From positions 1-48,569 of the forward strand of contig CAYYMD010000021.1 in assembly GCA_964472875.1 (NCBI GenBank): a stretch of 48,569 nt of DNA, in the 5' to 3' direction. Below the pieces are notes generated by a model, which saw nothing but the letters and a program-made list of their open reading frames with translations, was not told the origin of the DNA and made no database searches. This document shows positions 15,664 through 24,685 of this stretch, piece after piece. Each line of letters opens with the position of its first letter. Position 1 is the stretch's first letter. The position numbers and the translations under genes were made by a program. The stretch is from CAYYMD01 sp964472875. GTDB lineage: Bacteria > Planctomycetota > Phycisphaerae > SM23-33.

Positions 15664-18207
15664 TTACTCTCTCATCGCCTCCACCGTCACCGGCCCGTCG
15701 CCGAAGCGGACCCTCACCCATCCGTTCTCATACGTTGAGTAGTATCGGTAATTGTTCCTCAGCCGCTTGTAAAAATGTCGTCGCCGCTCATCCTCCACCG
15801 CCCCGGCCGGGTCGTGCGAATTGCTCACGATAACCACCTTCGGGTCGACCGCATCCACGAACGCCGGCAGCGTCGGCTTCCACCCGCCGTGATGCGGCAT
15901 CACAAGCACGTCAGCGTCAAGGCGGTCATGCCCGGCCAGTTCCGTCTGGCCGACCTCGTCCAGGTCGCCGGTGACCAGAACGCTTTGCCCGTTGCAGGTT
16001 ATCCGCATCACCAGTGATGTGTCGTTGGCCGAGAGATCATCCCGCGCCGGCGGCGGCCAGAGAATCTCGGCCGTGGCCGAATCGTCCAGCCGCACCGCCG
16101 AACCGGCCCGCAGACGCACCACGTCGACGCCGGAGCCGTTTAGAATCCGCATGAAATCCAGTTCCGCTCCGTCGGCCTCCTCACCGCCTGCGCCATGGCC
16201 GAAATAATCGTTCAGGTACACCCGCTCCAGCCGCCCGCGGCTAAGCGGCTCGGGCAGGGCGTTGTAGTGGTCGGTGTTTGCGTGCGATATGAACGTCGCC
16301 GATGGGCGGGGGAACCGCCCGGCCCGCAGGAACGGTGACAAAGCAAATCCGTAAGCGTCGAAGCCGCTGCGCGTTCCGGCGTCGAGTATGTAAACGGACC
16401 CGTCGCCGGTCCGCAGCACGATGCACTGGCCGGCGCCCACCGACAGGACATCCAGTTGCCCGGCGCCGGGAGCGGGCGCGGTTCGCTGCGTCCATGCGGT
16501 CGCGGCCGCGACAACAACCACCGCCGCCACCGCGGCGTATTTTCTGCCCCGCCCGCGCAACAGCAGCACCGCCGCAACGGCGGCGTAAACGGTTATCACC
16601 CACAATGCGCCAACCGGTCGAAGTTCCAGCGAAAGCCACGGCGCCCTGCCCATTAACTCCACCGCCCCCGCCAGCCACTCGGCAAAAATGCCCGCCAGAC
16701 GGCCCACCTGCCACGACAGGTTCGGCAGCACCCACGCCAGCGCGAGCGATACGTAACCGCCCACCAGCACCAGCGCCACCAGCGGGAACGCCAGCACGCT
16801 CAGCAGCGGCGCGTACGGACTGAAGAGTCCGAAATGGTGCGCCACCAGCGGGGCCGCGCACAGGTACGCCGTCAGCGAGAGCGTCACCAGGTTTATCAGC
16901 CAGTTGCCCGCCCGGTAGTACCACCACCGCCGCAGCCGCTGCTCGCCGCGGAAAACCATCAGCCCCCGCCTCCGCAGCCACCGACCGAACAGAAGCCGCC
17001 GCATAGGGTGGTGCAGAATTATCAGCCCGCCCACAATAGTGAAACTCAACTGGAAACCGGCGTGAAAGAGTTTCAGCGGGTCCAGGGCCAGCAGAATTAT
17101 GGCCGCCAGGGCCAGGGCATTCAACGCCGAGGCCCGCCGCCCCAGCATTACCGACAGGCACAGCGCCGCGGCCATTATCGCGCTACGCATCAGCGGGGCC
17201 CGCGGCTGGGCCAGCAGCACATACGCGCCCAGCACCACTATCACGGCCGCGGCCGAACGCCGCGGCGTCAGGGTCAGCAGGCGGCAGAGAAAATACACGA
17301 AGCCCAGAAACACGCCCAGGTGCAGCCCGGAGATGCTCAGGAAATGCGCGATGCCGCCGCGTATCATGGCGTCGTTCAGTTCACCGAGCGCGCCGGCGGT
17401 GCGGCTGCCGCGGCCGATTATCATCGCGCTTAGCAGGCCGGCGGCCCGGCCGTCGCCGCACTCGTGCAGGTGCTGGCGGGCCGAAGCGCGCAGCCGCCAC
17501 AAAATCCGCGAATGCCACCGCGGCGAACGCTCGGCGGCGATCTTAACCGCCCCCACGCACGGCGCCGAAAACCACGCGAACACGCCCGTTTTGCGGGCAT
17601 AATCATCGGGTGCCGTCTGGCCGGGGTTGTCTGCCCCACCGCAGCGCCGCCCCAGCCAGCCGAGCATCTCAACGGTCTGACCGGCCGTGAGGCGGTCATC
17701 CGGCTCGCTCACGGTGACCTCGACGAGGCCCTCGGTCGGCCGCCACGCTCGCCCGTGGCCGTCTTTAAGGCGGATGGCCTCGGCGCGGAGGATAAACTTC
17801 GTCCGCGGCGGCTGGTGGTAGCCGGGCATCATGCCGGATGCGACGGAACGGACCTGCGGAAATGTTACGATTTTGCCCCGCACGGCGGCGGGTATGCGCG
17901 AGAGGCCTGCATAGGTAGCTATGTGACTGTCGCTGAGAGCAAATGCGGCGTTGTGGATGTGCGCCCCGCCGGCCGCAGCTATAGCCGCAAGCAGGCACGC
18001 GCCGCAAAGTCCGCCCAGGTGCCGCCAAAAAAATGTTACCGCCGCCGCGGCCACAGACGCCGCCAGAAAAACCAGCCAGAACGCAACGGGAAGAGGCAGA
18101 TACCGCCCGGCCGCAATCCCGCACGCCAATGCCGCCGCCACCGGCGCCAGCGGAACGCGGATCAGACGCTGTCTATGCGAACCCCTGTTGTCAGAAAGGT
18201 TATCCAT
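15664..18207 (-). CDS. comEC: ComEC/Rec2 family DNA-uptake channel with C-terminal metallo-beta-lactamase-fold domain
   Basis: A large polytopic membrane protein (847 residues from the ATG at 18207; a TTG at 18234 is possible). It should form the inner-membrane channel for single-stranded DNA in natural transformation. An N-terminal DUF4131-like part is followed by the competence domain with RGGIAHFLSISGLHLGVFLG (about residues 280-300), then many helices. The C-terminal beta-lactamase-like domain has DAGTRSGFD, SHANTDHYNAL and MPHHGGW. The metal motif reads SHANTDH, with Asn where most homologues have His. No other competence gene is in the window, so actual transformation is not implied. 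Confidence 0.92.
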   Translation of the reverse strand: MDNLSDNRGSHRQRLIRVPLAPVAAALACGIAAGRYLPLPVAFWLVFLAASVAAAAVTFFWRHLGGLCGACLLAAIAAAGGAHIHNAAFALSDSHIATYAGLSRIPAAVRGKIVTFPQVRSVASGMMPGYHQPPRTKFILRAEAIRLKDGHGRAWRPTEGLVEVTVSEPDDRLTAGQTVEMLGWLGRRCGGADNPGQTAPDDYARKTGVFAWFSAPCVGAVKIAAERSPRWHSRILWRLRASARQHLHECGDGRAAGLLSAMIIGRGSRTAGALGELNDAMIRGGIAHFLSISGLHLGVFLGFVYFLCRLLTLTPRRSAAAVIVVLGAYVLLAQPRAPLMRSAIMAAALCLSVMLGRRASALNALALAAIILLALDPLKLFHAGFQLSFTIVGGLIILHHPMRRLLFGRWLRRRGLMVFRGEQRLRRWWYYRAGNWLINLVTLSLTAYLCAAPLVAHHFGLFSPYAPLLSVLAFPLVALVLVGGYVSLALAWVLPNLSWQVGRLAGIFAEWLAGAVELMGRAPWLSLELRPVGALWVITVYAAVAAVLLLRGRGRKYAAVAAVVVVAAATAWTQRTAPAPGAGQLDVLSVGAGQCIVLRTGDGSVYILDAGTRSGFDAYGFALSPFLRAGRFPRPSATFISHANTDHYNALPEPLSRGRLERVYLNDYFGHGAGGEEADGAELDFMRILNGSGVDVVRLRAGSAVRLDDSATAEILWPPPARDDLSANDTSLVMRITCNGQSVLVTGDLDEVGQTELAGHDRLDADVLVMPHHGGWKPTLPAFVDAVDPKVVIVSNSHDPAGAVEDERRRHFYKRLRNNYRYYSTYENGWVRVRFGDGPVTVEAMRE

Positions 18208-18315
18208 TCCGCCCGAAGATTGTATACGCCCCAAATCGGTTTAAAAATTATTTATTTATTCAAACCCGCTCGCTCGCGCTGGCGGCTCTTCGGGTGCTCA
18301 CGTGGCAATTTTTAA

Positions 18316-18331
18316 TCCCGATACATCGGGA
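18316..18331. repeat. TCCCGAT-AC-ATCGGGA palindrome
   Basis: A perfect 7-bp inverted repeat with a 2-nt loop. The same arms, with loop GA, occur at 86-101. Such short palindromes are commonly dispersed in planctomycete and Bacteroidetes genomes, sometimes as ends of REP-type elements. Here it marks the border between GC-rich comEC and the AT-rich island. Confidence 0.5.
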
Positions 18332-18392
18332 GAGCGGGCAAACGTCACACAGATCTACATCAACTGGCGCTTCACTTTCATCACCAGTGTCA

Positions 18393-19034
18393 TTAATAAT
18401 CGCCCTTTAAAATCATCAGTAAAATGCCAATGGCTATACCGATGGCTAATTGAATTACTGCAGTTTTTATTTTTTTGGCCGTCTCTTTGCCCTTGAGTTT
18501 TATCAATGATATTTTGGCATCTGTGATTTTTCGCCAGTCTTCATCCATCCTGTCCAGAATAGTTCTATATTGGTGAACTTGCTCGAGTATTCCGGCGCCG
18601 GTTCCAATATCCTTGTTCTTTCTTATATCTACCAGCTCGTTGTGTGCTTTTTCGGTTCTCGGCAAGATAGTCTCGTAGAAGTCAGGAACAGCCGTATTGA
18701 CTGCTTCCGCGGAGTAACCATCGACCGCCATATTCATATTATCACGGTATATAATACTCAACCAATCCGCTGCATCGAAAAATGCACGATACGCATGCCC
18801 GAGCGCTTTATCGAAATTGCTGTCGATATACTTGATCCTCTCGGTTTCATTTTCAAATTCTTTCCGGCCTAATTCGGCAACCTTCGCCCTGACAATATGG
18901 TCGTAAGCGTCCCTCTGCTGAAGCATGGGATTGAAAAATGCTTTCCTCTCCGGGTCAACTTCCTCAAATCTAAGAATCAATTCTTTTGTGAGATTGTGTA
19001 TCTCAACTATCTCCTCCCATCTGTCATTATGCAT
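18393..19034 (-). CDS. Helical protein with C-terminal membrane anchor, unknown
   Basis: A 213-residue protein, almost wholly helical and charged (coiled-coil character over about 1-185), ending in one membrane helix (TAVIQLAIGIAIGILLMILKGDY). This tail-anchored layout places the body in the cytoplasm. The ATG at 19034 is chosen because AAGGGG lies eight bases before it. No family is recognised. The gene is more AT-rich than its neighbours and sits in an island with another small unknown gene and several palindromes, which suggests transfer. Confidence 0.7.
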   Translation of the reverse strand: MHNDRWEEIVEIHNLTKELILRFEEVDPERKAFFNPMLQQRDAYDHIVRAKVAELGRKEFENETERIKYIDSNFDKALGHAYRAFFDAADWLSIIYRDNMNMAVDGYSAEAVNTAVPDFYETILPRTEKAHNELVDIRKNKDIGTGAGILEQVHQYRTILDRMDEDWRKITDAKISLIKLKGKETAKKIKTAVIQLAIGIAIGILLMILKGDY

Positions 19035-19092
19035 CAATCCGACCCCTTATTTCATTTAGTTGATAAGGTAAGCACAGTATATAATACCCCGC

Positions 19093-19284
19093 TCAGGTCC
19101 TTTTACCGAAAGCGCGCCGTTCTCGCTTACGATACTCATCGTCTGTCACGATTCTACCCGTACTAAGGCGAACACTACCCCGCAGCCATTTTCGCTGTCC
19201 CTCGATAGCGGCGATTGTTCGGTTAGTTATGGGCCTGATTTTAGGGTAATCCACATCTACCACATCGCGCCAACTCTTAGCCAT
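19093..19284 (-). CDS. Small basic protein of 63 residues, unknown
   Basis: From the ATG at 19284 the product begins MAKSWRDVVDVDYP and contains TNRTIAAIEGQRKWLRGSVR and a charged tail EYRKRERRAFGKR. It is basic and lacks membrane segments, so it may bind nucleic acid or a protein partner; that is a guess. A GGGAG ribosome site lies 10 nt before this ATG; an upstream ATG (19293) and TTG (19311) are less well placed. A perfect palindrome lies just upstream (19302-19320). It is 58 bp before the tail-anchored protein gene on the same strand. Confidence 0.55.
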   Translation of the reverse strand: MAKSWRDVVDVDYPKIRPITNRTIAAIEGQRKWLRGSVRLSTGRIVTDDEYRKRERRAFGKRT

Positions 19285-19301
19285 GGATATCATTCTCCCG
19301 G

Positions 19302-19320
19302 TTATTCTCAATGAGAATAA
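19302..19320. promoter_or_regulatory. Perfect 19-bp palindrome, candidate operator
   Basis: TTATTCTCA (19302-19310), a central A, and TGAGAATAA (19312-19320) form a perfect palindrome immediately upstream of the 63-residue gene. Its size and AT-rich arms resemble Fur/PerR-type sites, but the half-site orientation differs from the usual TGAGAAT-N-ATTCTCA. Binding is unproven. Confidence 0.45.
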
Positions 19321-19346
19321 TCTTAATCACAAATTTATAACCAACT

Positions 19347-19377
19347 GTTTGTCAAGAATATTCCATTTTTGACAAAC
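19347..19377. repeat. Inverted repeat GTTTGTCAA ... TTGACAAAC
   Basis: Nine-bp perfect arms at 19347-19355 and 19369-19377 with a 13-nt spacer, inside AT-rich DNA (19321-19579) that contains no supported gene. It could be a regulator site for the small minus-strand gene, or part of a degraded mobile-element end. Confidence 0.45.
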
Positions 19378-19579
19378 TTCAGTTTCCCCTTAAGGAATTT
19401 AACTTTCTGAAAAAGTAATCGTTTCTTCTTACTGTAATCATTATAACACTATTATCGTTATTATCAATATACTCTTAAATACTGAAATATTAATAATTTA
19501 TATGCGTTTCGTTTTGTCGCCAATTTCCGCCAATGATCAATGCATTGAGTCGTATCCCGCCTGGCCGCGCCGCTTTTTT

Positions 19580-20599
19580 TTAAATGTCCCGCCCTACCGC
19601 CTTGGCGATATCTTTCAGCGACCGCATAAGGTTGACCAGGACGTCCGGCGTTACCGACTGCGCGCCGTCGGACATGGCGTGCTCGGGGTCGTGGTGGCAT
19701 TCCAGAAGCAGCCCGTCGGCCCCGGCCGCCACGGCCGCCCGGCTCATCGACGGCACCAGCCGAGCGTGTCCGGTCGCGTGCGAGGGGTCCACTATCACCG
19801 GCAGGTGAGTCATATCGTTAAGGGCAGGCACGGCCGCCAGGGCCAGCGTGTTGCGGCAGTGGACCTCGAAATTTCGGATGCCCCGCTCGCACAAAATAAC
19901 GTTCTTGTTGCCGGCGTTGATAATATACTCTGCCGCCAGCAGAAACTCCTCCAGCGTGGCAGACATGCCTCGCTTCAGCAGAACAGGTTTGTCCGCCTTG
20001 CCGACCGCCTCAAGCAGCGGGTAGTGCTGCATGTTCCGCGCGCCTATCTGGAGCACGTCGGCGTATTCGGCCACCTGCTCCACCTGCTCCAGGCCGATAA
20101 CCTCGGTGACCACGGCCAGGCCGGTTTTCTCACGCGCCTCGGCCAGCAGTTTGAGTCCTTCTTCCCTCATGCCCTGAAAACTGTAGGGGCTCGTCCGCGG
20201 CTTGTATGCCCCGCCGCGAAGGCCGATGCACCCGGCCGCCCTGGCCGCCTCGGCCACGCGGAGCAGTTGATCGCGGCCTTCGACCGCGCACGGGCCGGCG
20301 ATTACGCCCACCTTAACGCCGCCTAAAGGGAATTTCTCCGGACCTATGCATATCTTCGACCGCTCCTTCTTGACCTCCGTCGAGGCCATCTTGTACGGGG
20401 CGAGTATAGGCACGATGCGGTCGACCATGGGGGCGTTTTCGATGGCCGACTTGTCGACCATCCGCTTGTCGCCGATGCACGCCACCACGGTGCGGTCCGT
20501 GCCGGTTATCACGTGGTCCTTCAAACCGTAATCGCGGACAAGGTCCACAACATGCTGGACCTGCTGCTTAGAGGCGCCTGGTTTCATTACGACTATCAT
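19580..20599 (-). CDS. aroF: 3-deoxy-7-phosphoheptulonate (DAHP) synthase, type I-beta
   Basis: A 339-residue enzyme that condenses phosphoenolpyruvate with erythrose 4-phosphate, the first step of the shikimate pathway. Residues 1-75 form the N-terminal ferredoxin-like regulatory domain typical of the I-beta class (MIVVMKPGASKQQVQHVV). The barrel follows, with GVIAGPCAVEG, GLRGGAYKPRTSPYSFQG, LLKRGMSATLEEFLLAAEYI, a metal-ligand Cys in NVILCERGIR, and VDPSHATG. The ATG follows GGAGAT. The ferredoxin-like extension suggests feedback control by an aromatic amino acid, as in Thermotoga. It appears to be a single gene, with AT-rich DNA downstream. Confidence 0.95.
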   Translation of the reverse strand: MIVVMKPGASKQQVQHVVDLVRDYGLKDHVITGTDRTVVACIGDKRMVDKSAIENAPMVDRIVPILAPYKMASTEVKKERSKICIGPEKFPLGGVKVGVIAGPCAVEGRDQLLRVAEAARAAGCIGLRGGAYKPRTSPYSFQGMREEGLKLLAEAREKTGLAVVTEVIGLEQVEQVAEYADVLQIGARNMQHYPLLEAVGKADKPVLLKRGMSATLEEFLLAAEYIINAGNKNVILCERGIRNFEVHCRNTLALAAVPALNDMTHLPVIVDPSHATGHARLVPSMSRAAVAAGADGLLLECHHDPEHAMSDGAQSVTPDVLVNLMRSLKDIAKAVGRDI

Positions 20600-20787
20600 T
20601 CAAAATCTCCGCTGTATGCTTTTACAAAGTATATCGCAGAAAAATGGATAAAACAAAAATCTCATTCGACAACGTATATAAAATCCGAATGATTAAACGA
20701 ACTTCGACTCCACTTACGGCTGGTAAGCTTCTAACTATGTTTTCTGATTAACCGATTAACCTATCGACCGGCTGACGCGTCAACTAA

Positions 20788-21387
20788 CTAATCATTGCTT
20801 TTTCGCTCGAAGTGGACGAAGTCGATGAGGAACACGGCCCCCAGAAGAAGGGCGCGTTCGGTGGCGTCAATGTCTTCCGGCCAGGTAACGCCGAAATTGT
20901 CGGCATCGGTAAATGCCTCCTTGGCGATGCCCGACCATTTCTTGGTGATTTTTCCTATTTCCTCGCCGCGGCGGCGGATGTTGAAAGTCCACGGATGCAG
21001 AATCGGCCCGAACAATTCAAGTATCGGTTGGCACGTCGGGTCCTCTACTTCGTATATTCTGCGCAGGAAACTGAAGCGCCGCACCACCACGCCAAGCAGT
21101 TTGCCGGATGCATCGGTAATCTCCACGCGGTGAAAATAGAACCGGAACGGACGGTGGATGCGCATTACCTCGCGGCCTTCGTTATCGGCAAGGTGTATCG
21201 TAAACGGCCGCAGCGAGGCCAGCAGGTAACGGCTTATAAAGCCGCTTTCCTCGCCGGCAAAGTACAACCGGGCCCCGGACAGGTCCTGCACCTCGTACTT
21301 GTTCTTCGTCTCGAAACCGGTAAAGACTTCCAGCATCTCCTTTCTCTGGCGAACCTGCAGCCCGTTTGTCCCGTTCAATTGTTCCAT
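20788..21387 (-). CDS. Phospholipid scramblase-related / LURP-one-like protein
   Basis: A 199-residue protein of the scramblase/Tubby-like superfamily. The pattern of beta-strands with FTIHLADNEGREVMRIHRPFRF, VEITDASGKLLGVVVRRFSFLRR and GEEIGKITKKWSGIAKEAFTDADNFGV is typical. The C-terminal helix (ERALLLGAVFLIDFVHFE) is the hydrophobic central helix of the fold rather than a simple membrane anchor. Bacterial members have no settled function; some are membrane-associated. The ATG follows AGGAAG. It lies 42 bp after the glycosidase gene on the same strand. Confidence 0.85.
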   Translation of the reverse strand: MEQLNGTNGLQVRQRKEMLEVFTGFETKNKYEVQDLSGARLYFAGEESGFISRYLLASLRPFTIHLADNEGREVMRIHRPFRFYFHRVEITDASGKLLGVVVRRFSFLRRIYEVEDPTCQPILELFGPILHPWTFNIRRRGEEIGKITKKWSGIAKEAFTDADNFGVTWPEDIDATERALLLGAVFLIDFVHFERKSND

Positions 21388-21429
21388 AATAATTCTTCCT
21401 TAATTGGCCAGCCATGCCAAAAACAGTAA

Positions 21430-23211
21430 CTATTTTCTTCTTACCAGTAACGCCCAGTCGCGGTTTTTCTCTCGTGGCGGCAAACCGACGGATTTCATGC
21501 CCGGGCCTGTTACCTTAGTTACGTTTCCGGCCTGTAACTTGCCTCCGTTGCGCGGGTCGTACCACCGCACGGAATACGTTCCGGCCGCCAGTTTCAGCTT
21601 GCCCTCCCCACCGTCGGGCAGATAGACGGCGTAAACCTCGCCCGGCCGCGCCAGGCAATACGCATCGCCGTCGGCCAAATCGTCGGCGGGGCCCATCTTC
21701 CAGAACGGAACGTCGTTATCGTTGAAAAACGCCAGCGCGTAGCGGCAGTAGTCCCACCACCTGTCGCGGCTGCGGAAATCCTGACACGTCAAATCCGAGT
21801 GAGCATGCCGGTATCCGAAGTACCACTCATTTCCCCATCCGCCGGCCATCAGCGTGCCCCACAGTGCGTTCTTTAGCGCATCTTCGTGGGCGTTGCCGGC
21901 GTCGTTGTCAGGGCGCAGGCCGTGGCTGGCGTCGCCCGGCTCGTCGCAGGCAACAGCCCACTGCCTGCCCGCCTTTGCCGAGCGGCGGATATAATTCAGC
22001 ACCTGCCTGTGGACGTTTGCAAAATCCGGCCGGTTGGTCTGCAGCGAAAAACCACTCAGGTAAGAGCCGCCTTTATCCGCGGGCCCCAGCAGGTCGTAGT
22101 GGCTGGCCCCGTTGTGTATGACGATGTGATGCTGATACGGGTCGTGCGTCCAAAAGTATCTCGCCCAGGCCTTCTTCTGAGCGGTGGAGGCGTTGTTGAC
22201 CTCCTCGCCGAGGTTCCAGTTCAGCGCGAGGTGGTGGGCAAAGCGGGCGATGAGTTCGCGGTAATACAATTTCCGCTCGAGCCCCAGATCGCCGCCGTCC
22301 AGCAGCAGTTCGTTCTCGGTCTCCTGCGTCTTGAAGTGCGTGAACATGCCCATCCGGTCGGCGTGCTCGAAGACGATTTCCCACTGCGCCAGGCGCGACA
22401 CGTCCATCCGCAGGCGCTCGTCGTAATCGGTGTAGGGGAAGACGTTGCGGTCGTCGCCGCCGATGTTCATCGGAATGAACGAAAAGGCGTTCATGCCCTC
22501 GACGGCGAGGTAATTTATCGCCCCGATGATGCCCTTGCCTTTGCCGCCGCGCCAGGTCGGGTCGCCACGACGCCAGTGGCGAACGTGCGGCCGCCAGGTC
22601 TTGACGTACTTGTCGTTGTGGCCGTCGGACTTGAACGGACCGTCGAAGTCGGCGTAGGCGAGGAAGTTTTCCGGCGCATCGGCGCCCTGCTTGAGGAAAT
22701 ATTCGCCTGTCTCGGCGAAGCGCAGGTAACGCTTGCCGACGTATTCGAGGCGCCCTTTTGCCCGCATATCCCGGCCGGCCTTGTCGGTATCGGCCACGAT
22801 GAAAAAGCCCGTCGCGCCGTCAAAGTAGCCGGCGCTTTTGCCGGCGGTGGAATTATCACTGACGGCCACGTTCTCGCCCGCACGGAAAGATGCCTTATAC
22901 GTCCACTTGCCGGTCCTGTCCGGTGCCAAATGGACCTTCCACTTATCCCCGGCGTCGGCTCCGGTATTGGCCGCGTCGCCGTCGGCCGACCAGTAGCCCG
23001 GCACGACATACCTGGCCCCGGATGAATGCGTAAATGTAACGTTCAACCGGTAATCGGTGAACGGATTCGGCTCGGCCGACTCGCCGGTCTTCGGCCCGGT
23101 GAAGGTGATGGTTACCTTGTGCCACTTCATCGGCCGGGGTGAAACCACCGGCGCCTCAGCACCGGCCAAACCACACGACAATACAATAGCCAGACATGCC
23201 AACTTCCGCAT
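21430..23211 (-). CDS. Secreted glycoside hydrolase-like protein with DUF5060 domain
   Basis: A 593-residue exported protein with a signal peptide at residues 1-18. The N-terminal Ig-like DUF5060 domain (about 25-120) includes VTFTHSSGARYVVPGYW and KWKVHLAPDRTGKWTYKA. A TIM-barrel-like region follows (about 190-500) with candidate carboxylates in NWNLGEEVN and VACDEPGD. The C-terminus is a small beta-domain (YLPDGGEGKLKLAAGTYSVRW) like the putative collagen-binding domain that closes related enzymes. Such proteins act on plant or algal polysaccharides outside the cytoplasm, but the substrate cannot be given. A good AAAGGAT ribosome site precedes the ATG, 14 bp after serS. Confidence 0.82.
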   Translation of the reverse strand: MRKLACLAIVLSCGLAGAEAPVVSPRPMKWHKVTITFTGPKTGESAEPNPFTDYRLNVTFTHSSGARYVVPGYWSADGDAANTGADAGDKWKVHLAPDRTGKWTYKASFRAGENVAVSDNSTAGKSAGYFDGATGFFIVADTDKAGRDMRAKGRLEYVGKRYLRFAETGEYFLKQGADAPENFLAYADFDGPFKSDGHNDKYVKTWRPHVRHWRRGDPTWRGGKGKGIIGAINYLAVEGMNAFSFIPMNIGGDDRNVFPYTDYDERLRMDVSRLAQWEIVFEHADRMGMFTHFKTQETENELLLDGGDLGLERKLYYRELIARFAHHLALNWNLGEEVNNASTAQKKAWARYFWTHDPYQHHIVIHNGASHYDLLGPADKGGSYLSGFSLQTNRPDFANVHRQVLNYIRRSAKAGRQWAVACDEPGDASHGLRPDNDAGNAHEDALKNALWGTLMAGGWGNEWYFGYRHAHSDLTCQDFRSRDRWWDYCRYALAFFNDNDVPFWKMGPADDLADGDAYCLARPGEVYAVYLPDGGEGKLKLAAGTYSVRWYDPRNGGKLQAGNVTKVTGPGMKSVGLPPREKNRDWALLVRRK

Positions 23212-23224
23212 GTGTGCGATCCTT

Positions 23225-24496
23225 TTATTTTACATCGATTTTTTGCATGCCGCACATGTAGGGGCGAAGGGCGTCGGGGACGGTTACCGAGCCGTCTTCG
23301 TTCTGATAAAGTTCCAGTATGGAAATCAGAATCCGCGGGGAGGCGATGACGGTGTTATTCAGCGTGTGGCAGAATTGCAGGTTGCCGTCGCCGTCGCGGT
23401 AGCGAATGTTCAGCCGCCGGGCCTGAAACTCGCCGAACATGCTGGCCGAGTGCGTCTCGCCGTAACTCTCGCGCGACGGCATCCACGTCTCGATGTCGAA
23501 CTTCTTTATCTGCCCCTGGCCCAGGTCGCCCGTGCAGACGTTCACCACGCGGTACGGCAGTTCCAGGGCCTTGAGCACGTCCTCGGCGTTGGCGAGGATT
23601 TCGTGGTGGTGCTCAACGGAGGCCTCCATGTCATTGCGGCAGAGGATGACCTGCTCGACTTTGTCGAAGTAGTGGATGCGGTAGAGCCCGTAGGTGTCGC
23701 GCCCGGCCGCCCCGGCCTCGCGGCGGAAACACGTCGAGAATGCGATATATTTTTTCGGCAGATCCTCGGCCGTGAGTATCTCGTCGCTGTGGAACGCCGT
23801 CACGGGCACCTCGGCGGTTCCGGCCAGGGCCTGTGCGTCGCGCTCGCAGATATACGCCTGGTCGCGAAACAGCGGAAAGTATCCGGTGCCGCGCATGATG
23901 GCGTCGTTGACCAGCATGGGCACGTTCAGCAGCGTGTAGCCGCGGGCGACCATCTGGTCCATCGCCAGGCGAAGCACGGCGTAGTGCATAAGCGCGGCCG
24001 CGCCCTTTAGAACGTAGTTGCGCGAGCCGGAGAGTTTCACGCCGCGGGCGATGTCTATTATGTCCAGCGCCTCGCCGAGTTCGACGTGGTCTTTCGGCCG
24101 GAAGCCGAACTTTCGCGGCTCGCCCTCGCGGCGGATTTCGACGTTCTCGCTGTCGTCCTTTCCCACGGGCACATCGTCGGCCGGCGGGGCCGCCACGCGC
24201 AGCATCAGCTCGTCGAACTTCGGCTGGTATTCGTCAAGCGTCTCCTGAAGTTCCCTGGCCCGGGCCTTCAGTTGCGACATCTCGTCTATGGCGGCCTGTT
24301 TTTCCTCGCCGGACAGCGAGGCGATTTTCTTGCCCGCCTTGTTCTGGACGGTGCGGATGTCCTGAAGTTCCTTCCCGGCCTCGCGGAGGCGCTCGTCGAC
24401 CTCCAGCAGCGTGGGAATGTCGGCGTCGATGTTTTTCACCTCGGCCGCTCGGATGAAACGGTCCGGGTCGTCGCGTATCTGTTTTATGTCTATCAT
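23225..24496 (-). CDS. serS: Seryl-tRNA synthetase
   Basis: A 423-residue class II aminoacyl-tRNA synthetase charging tRNA-Ser. The N-terminal antiparallel coiled-coil tRNA-binding arm covers about 30-105. Motif 2 is FRREAGAAGRDTYGLYRIH and motif 3 is NNTVIASPRILISILELYQ. The start MIDIKQIRDDPD at 24496 is chosen because it matches the conserved family N-terminus; an in-frame extension of 30 residues upstream has no family support. The gene is followed at 14 bp by the DUF5060 protein gene, which may be co-transcribed. Confidence 0.96.
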   Translation of the reverse strand: MIDIKQIRDDPDRFIRAAEVKNIDADIPTLLEVDERLREAGKELQDIRTVQNKAGKKIASLSGEEKQAAIDEMSQLKARARELQETLDEYQPKFDELMLRVAAPPADDVPVGKDDSENVEIRREGEPRKFGFRPKDHVELGEALDIIDIARGVKLSGSRNYVLKGAAALMHYAVLRLAMDQMVARGYTLLNVPMLVNDAIMRGTGYFPLFRDQAYICERDAQALAGTAEVPVTAFHSDEILTAEDLPKKYIAFSTCFRREAGAAGRDTYGLYRIHYFDKVEQVILCRNDMEASVEHHHEILANAEDVLKALELPYRVVNVCTGDLGQGQIKKFDIETWMPSRESYGETHSASMFGEFQARRLNIRYRDGDGNLQFCHTLNNTVIASPRILISILELYQNEDGSVTVPDALRPYMCGMQKIDVK

Positions 24497-24685
24497 GGCT
24501 TTCCGTTGATAATATTCGGCCAAACGTCGGTCAGGAGGATTACAACCCACAGCGGTGAATTTTTCAATGCTCAATGAAAGTTGCAAAACCGCAGCGGTCG
24601 TTTATATTAAGCATAGGGTTTCTTAAATCCCGGAACTGCTTATGTTTTCACGCCTGGATTTCCGAATAACAAGGTAACAAGATTC

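Noticed and set aside
19302..19320. Definite Fur box
   Set aside because: The palindrome is perfect, but its half-sites are in the opposite order to the Fur consensus, so it is reported only as an operator candidate.
24497..24586. Thirty-residue N-terminal extension of seryl-tRNA synthetase
   Set aside because: MIDIKQIRDDPD is the conserved family start and the extension shows no similarity or better ribosome site.
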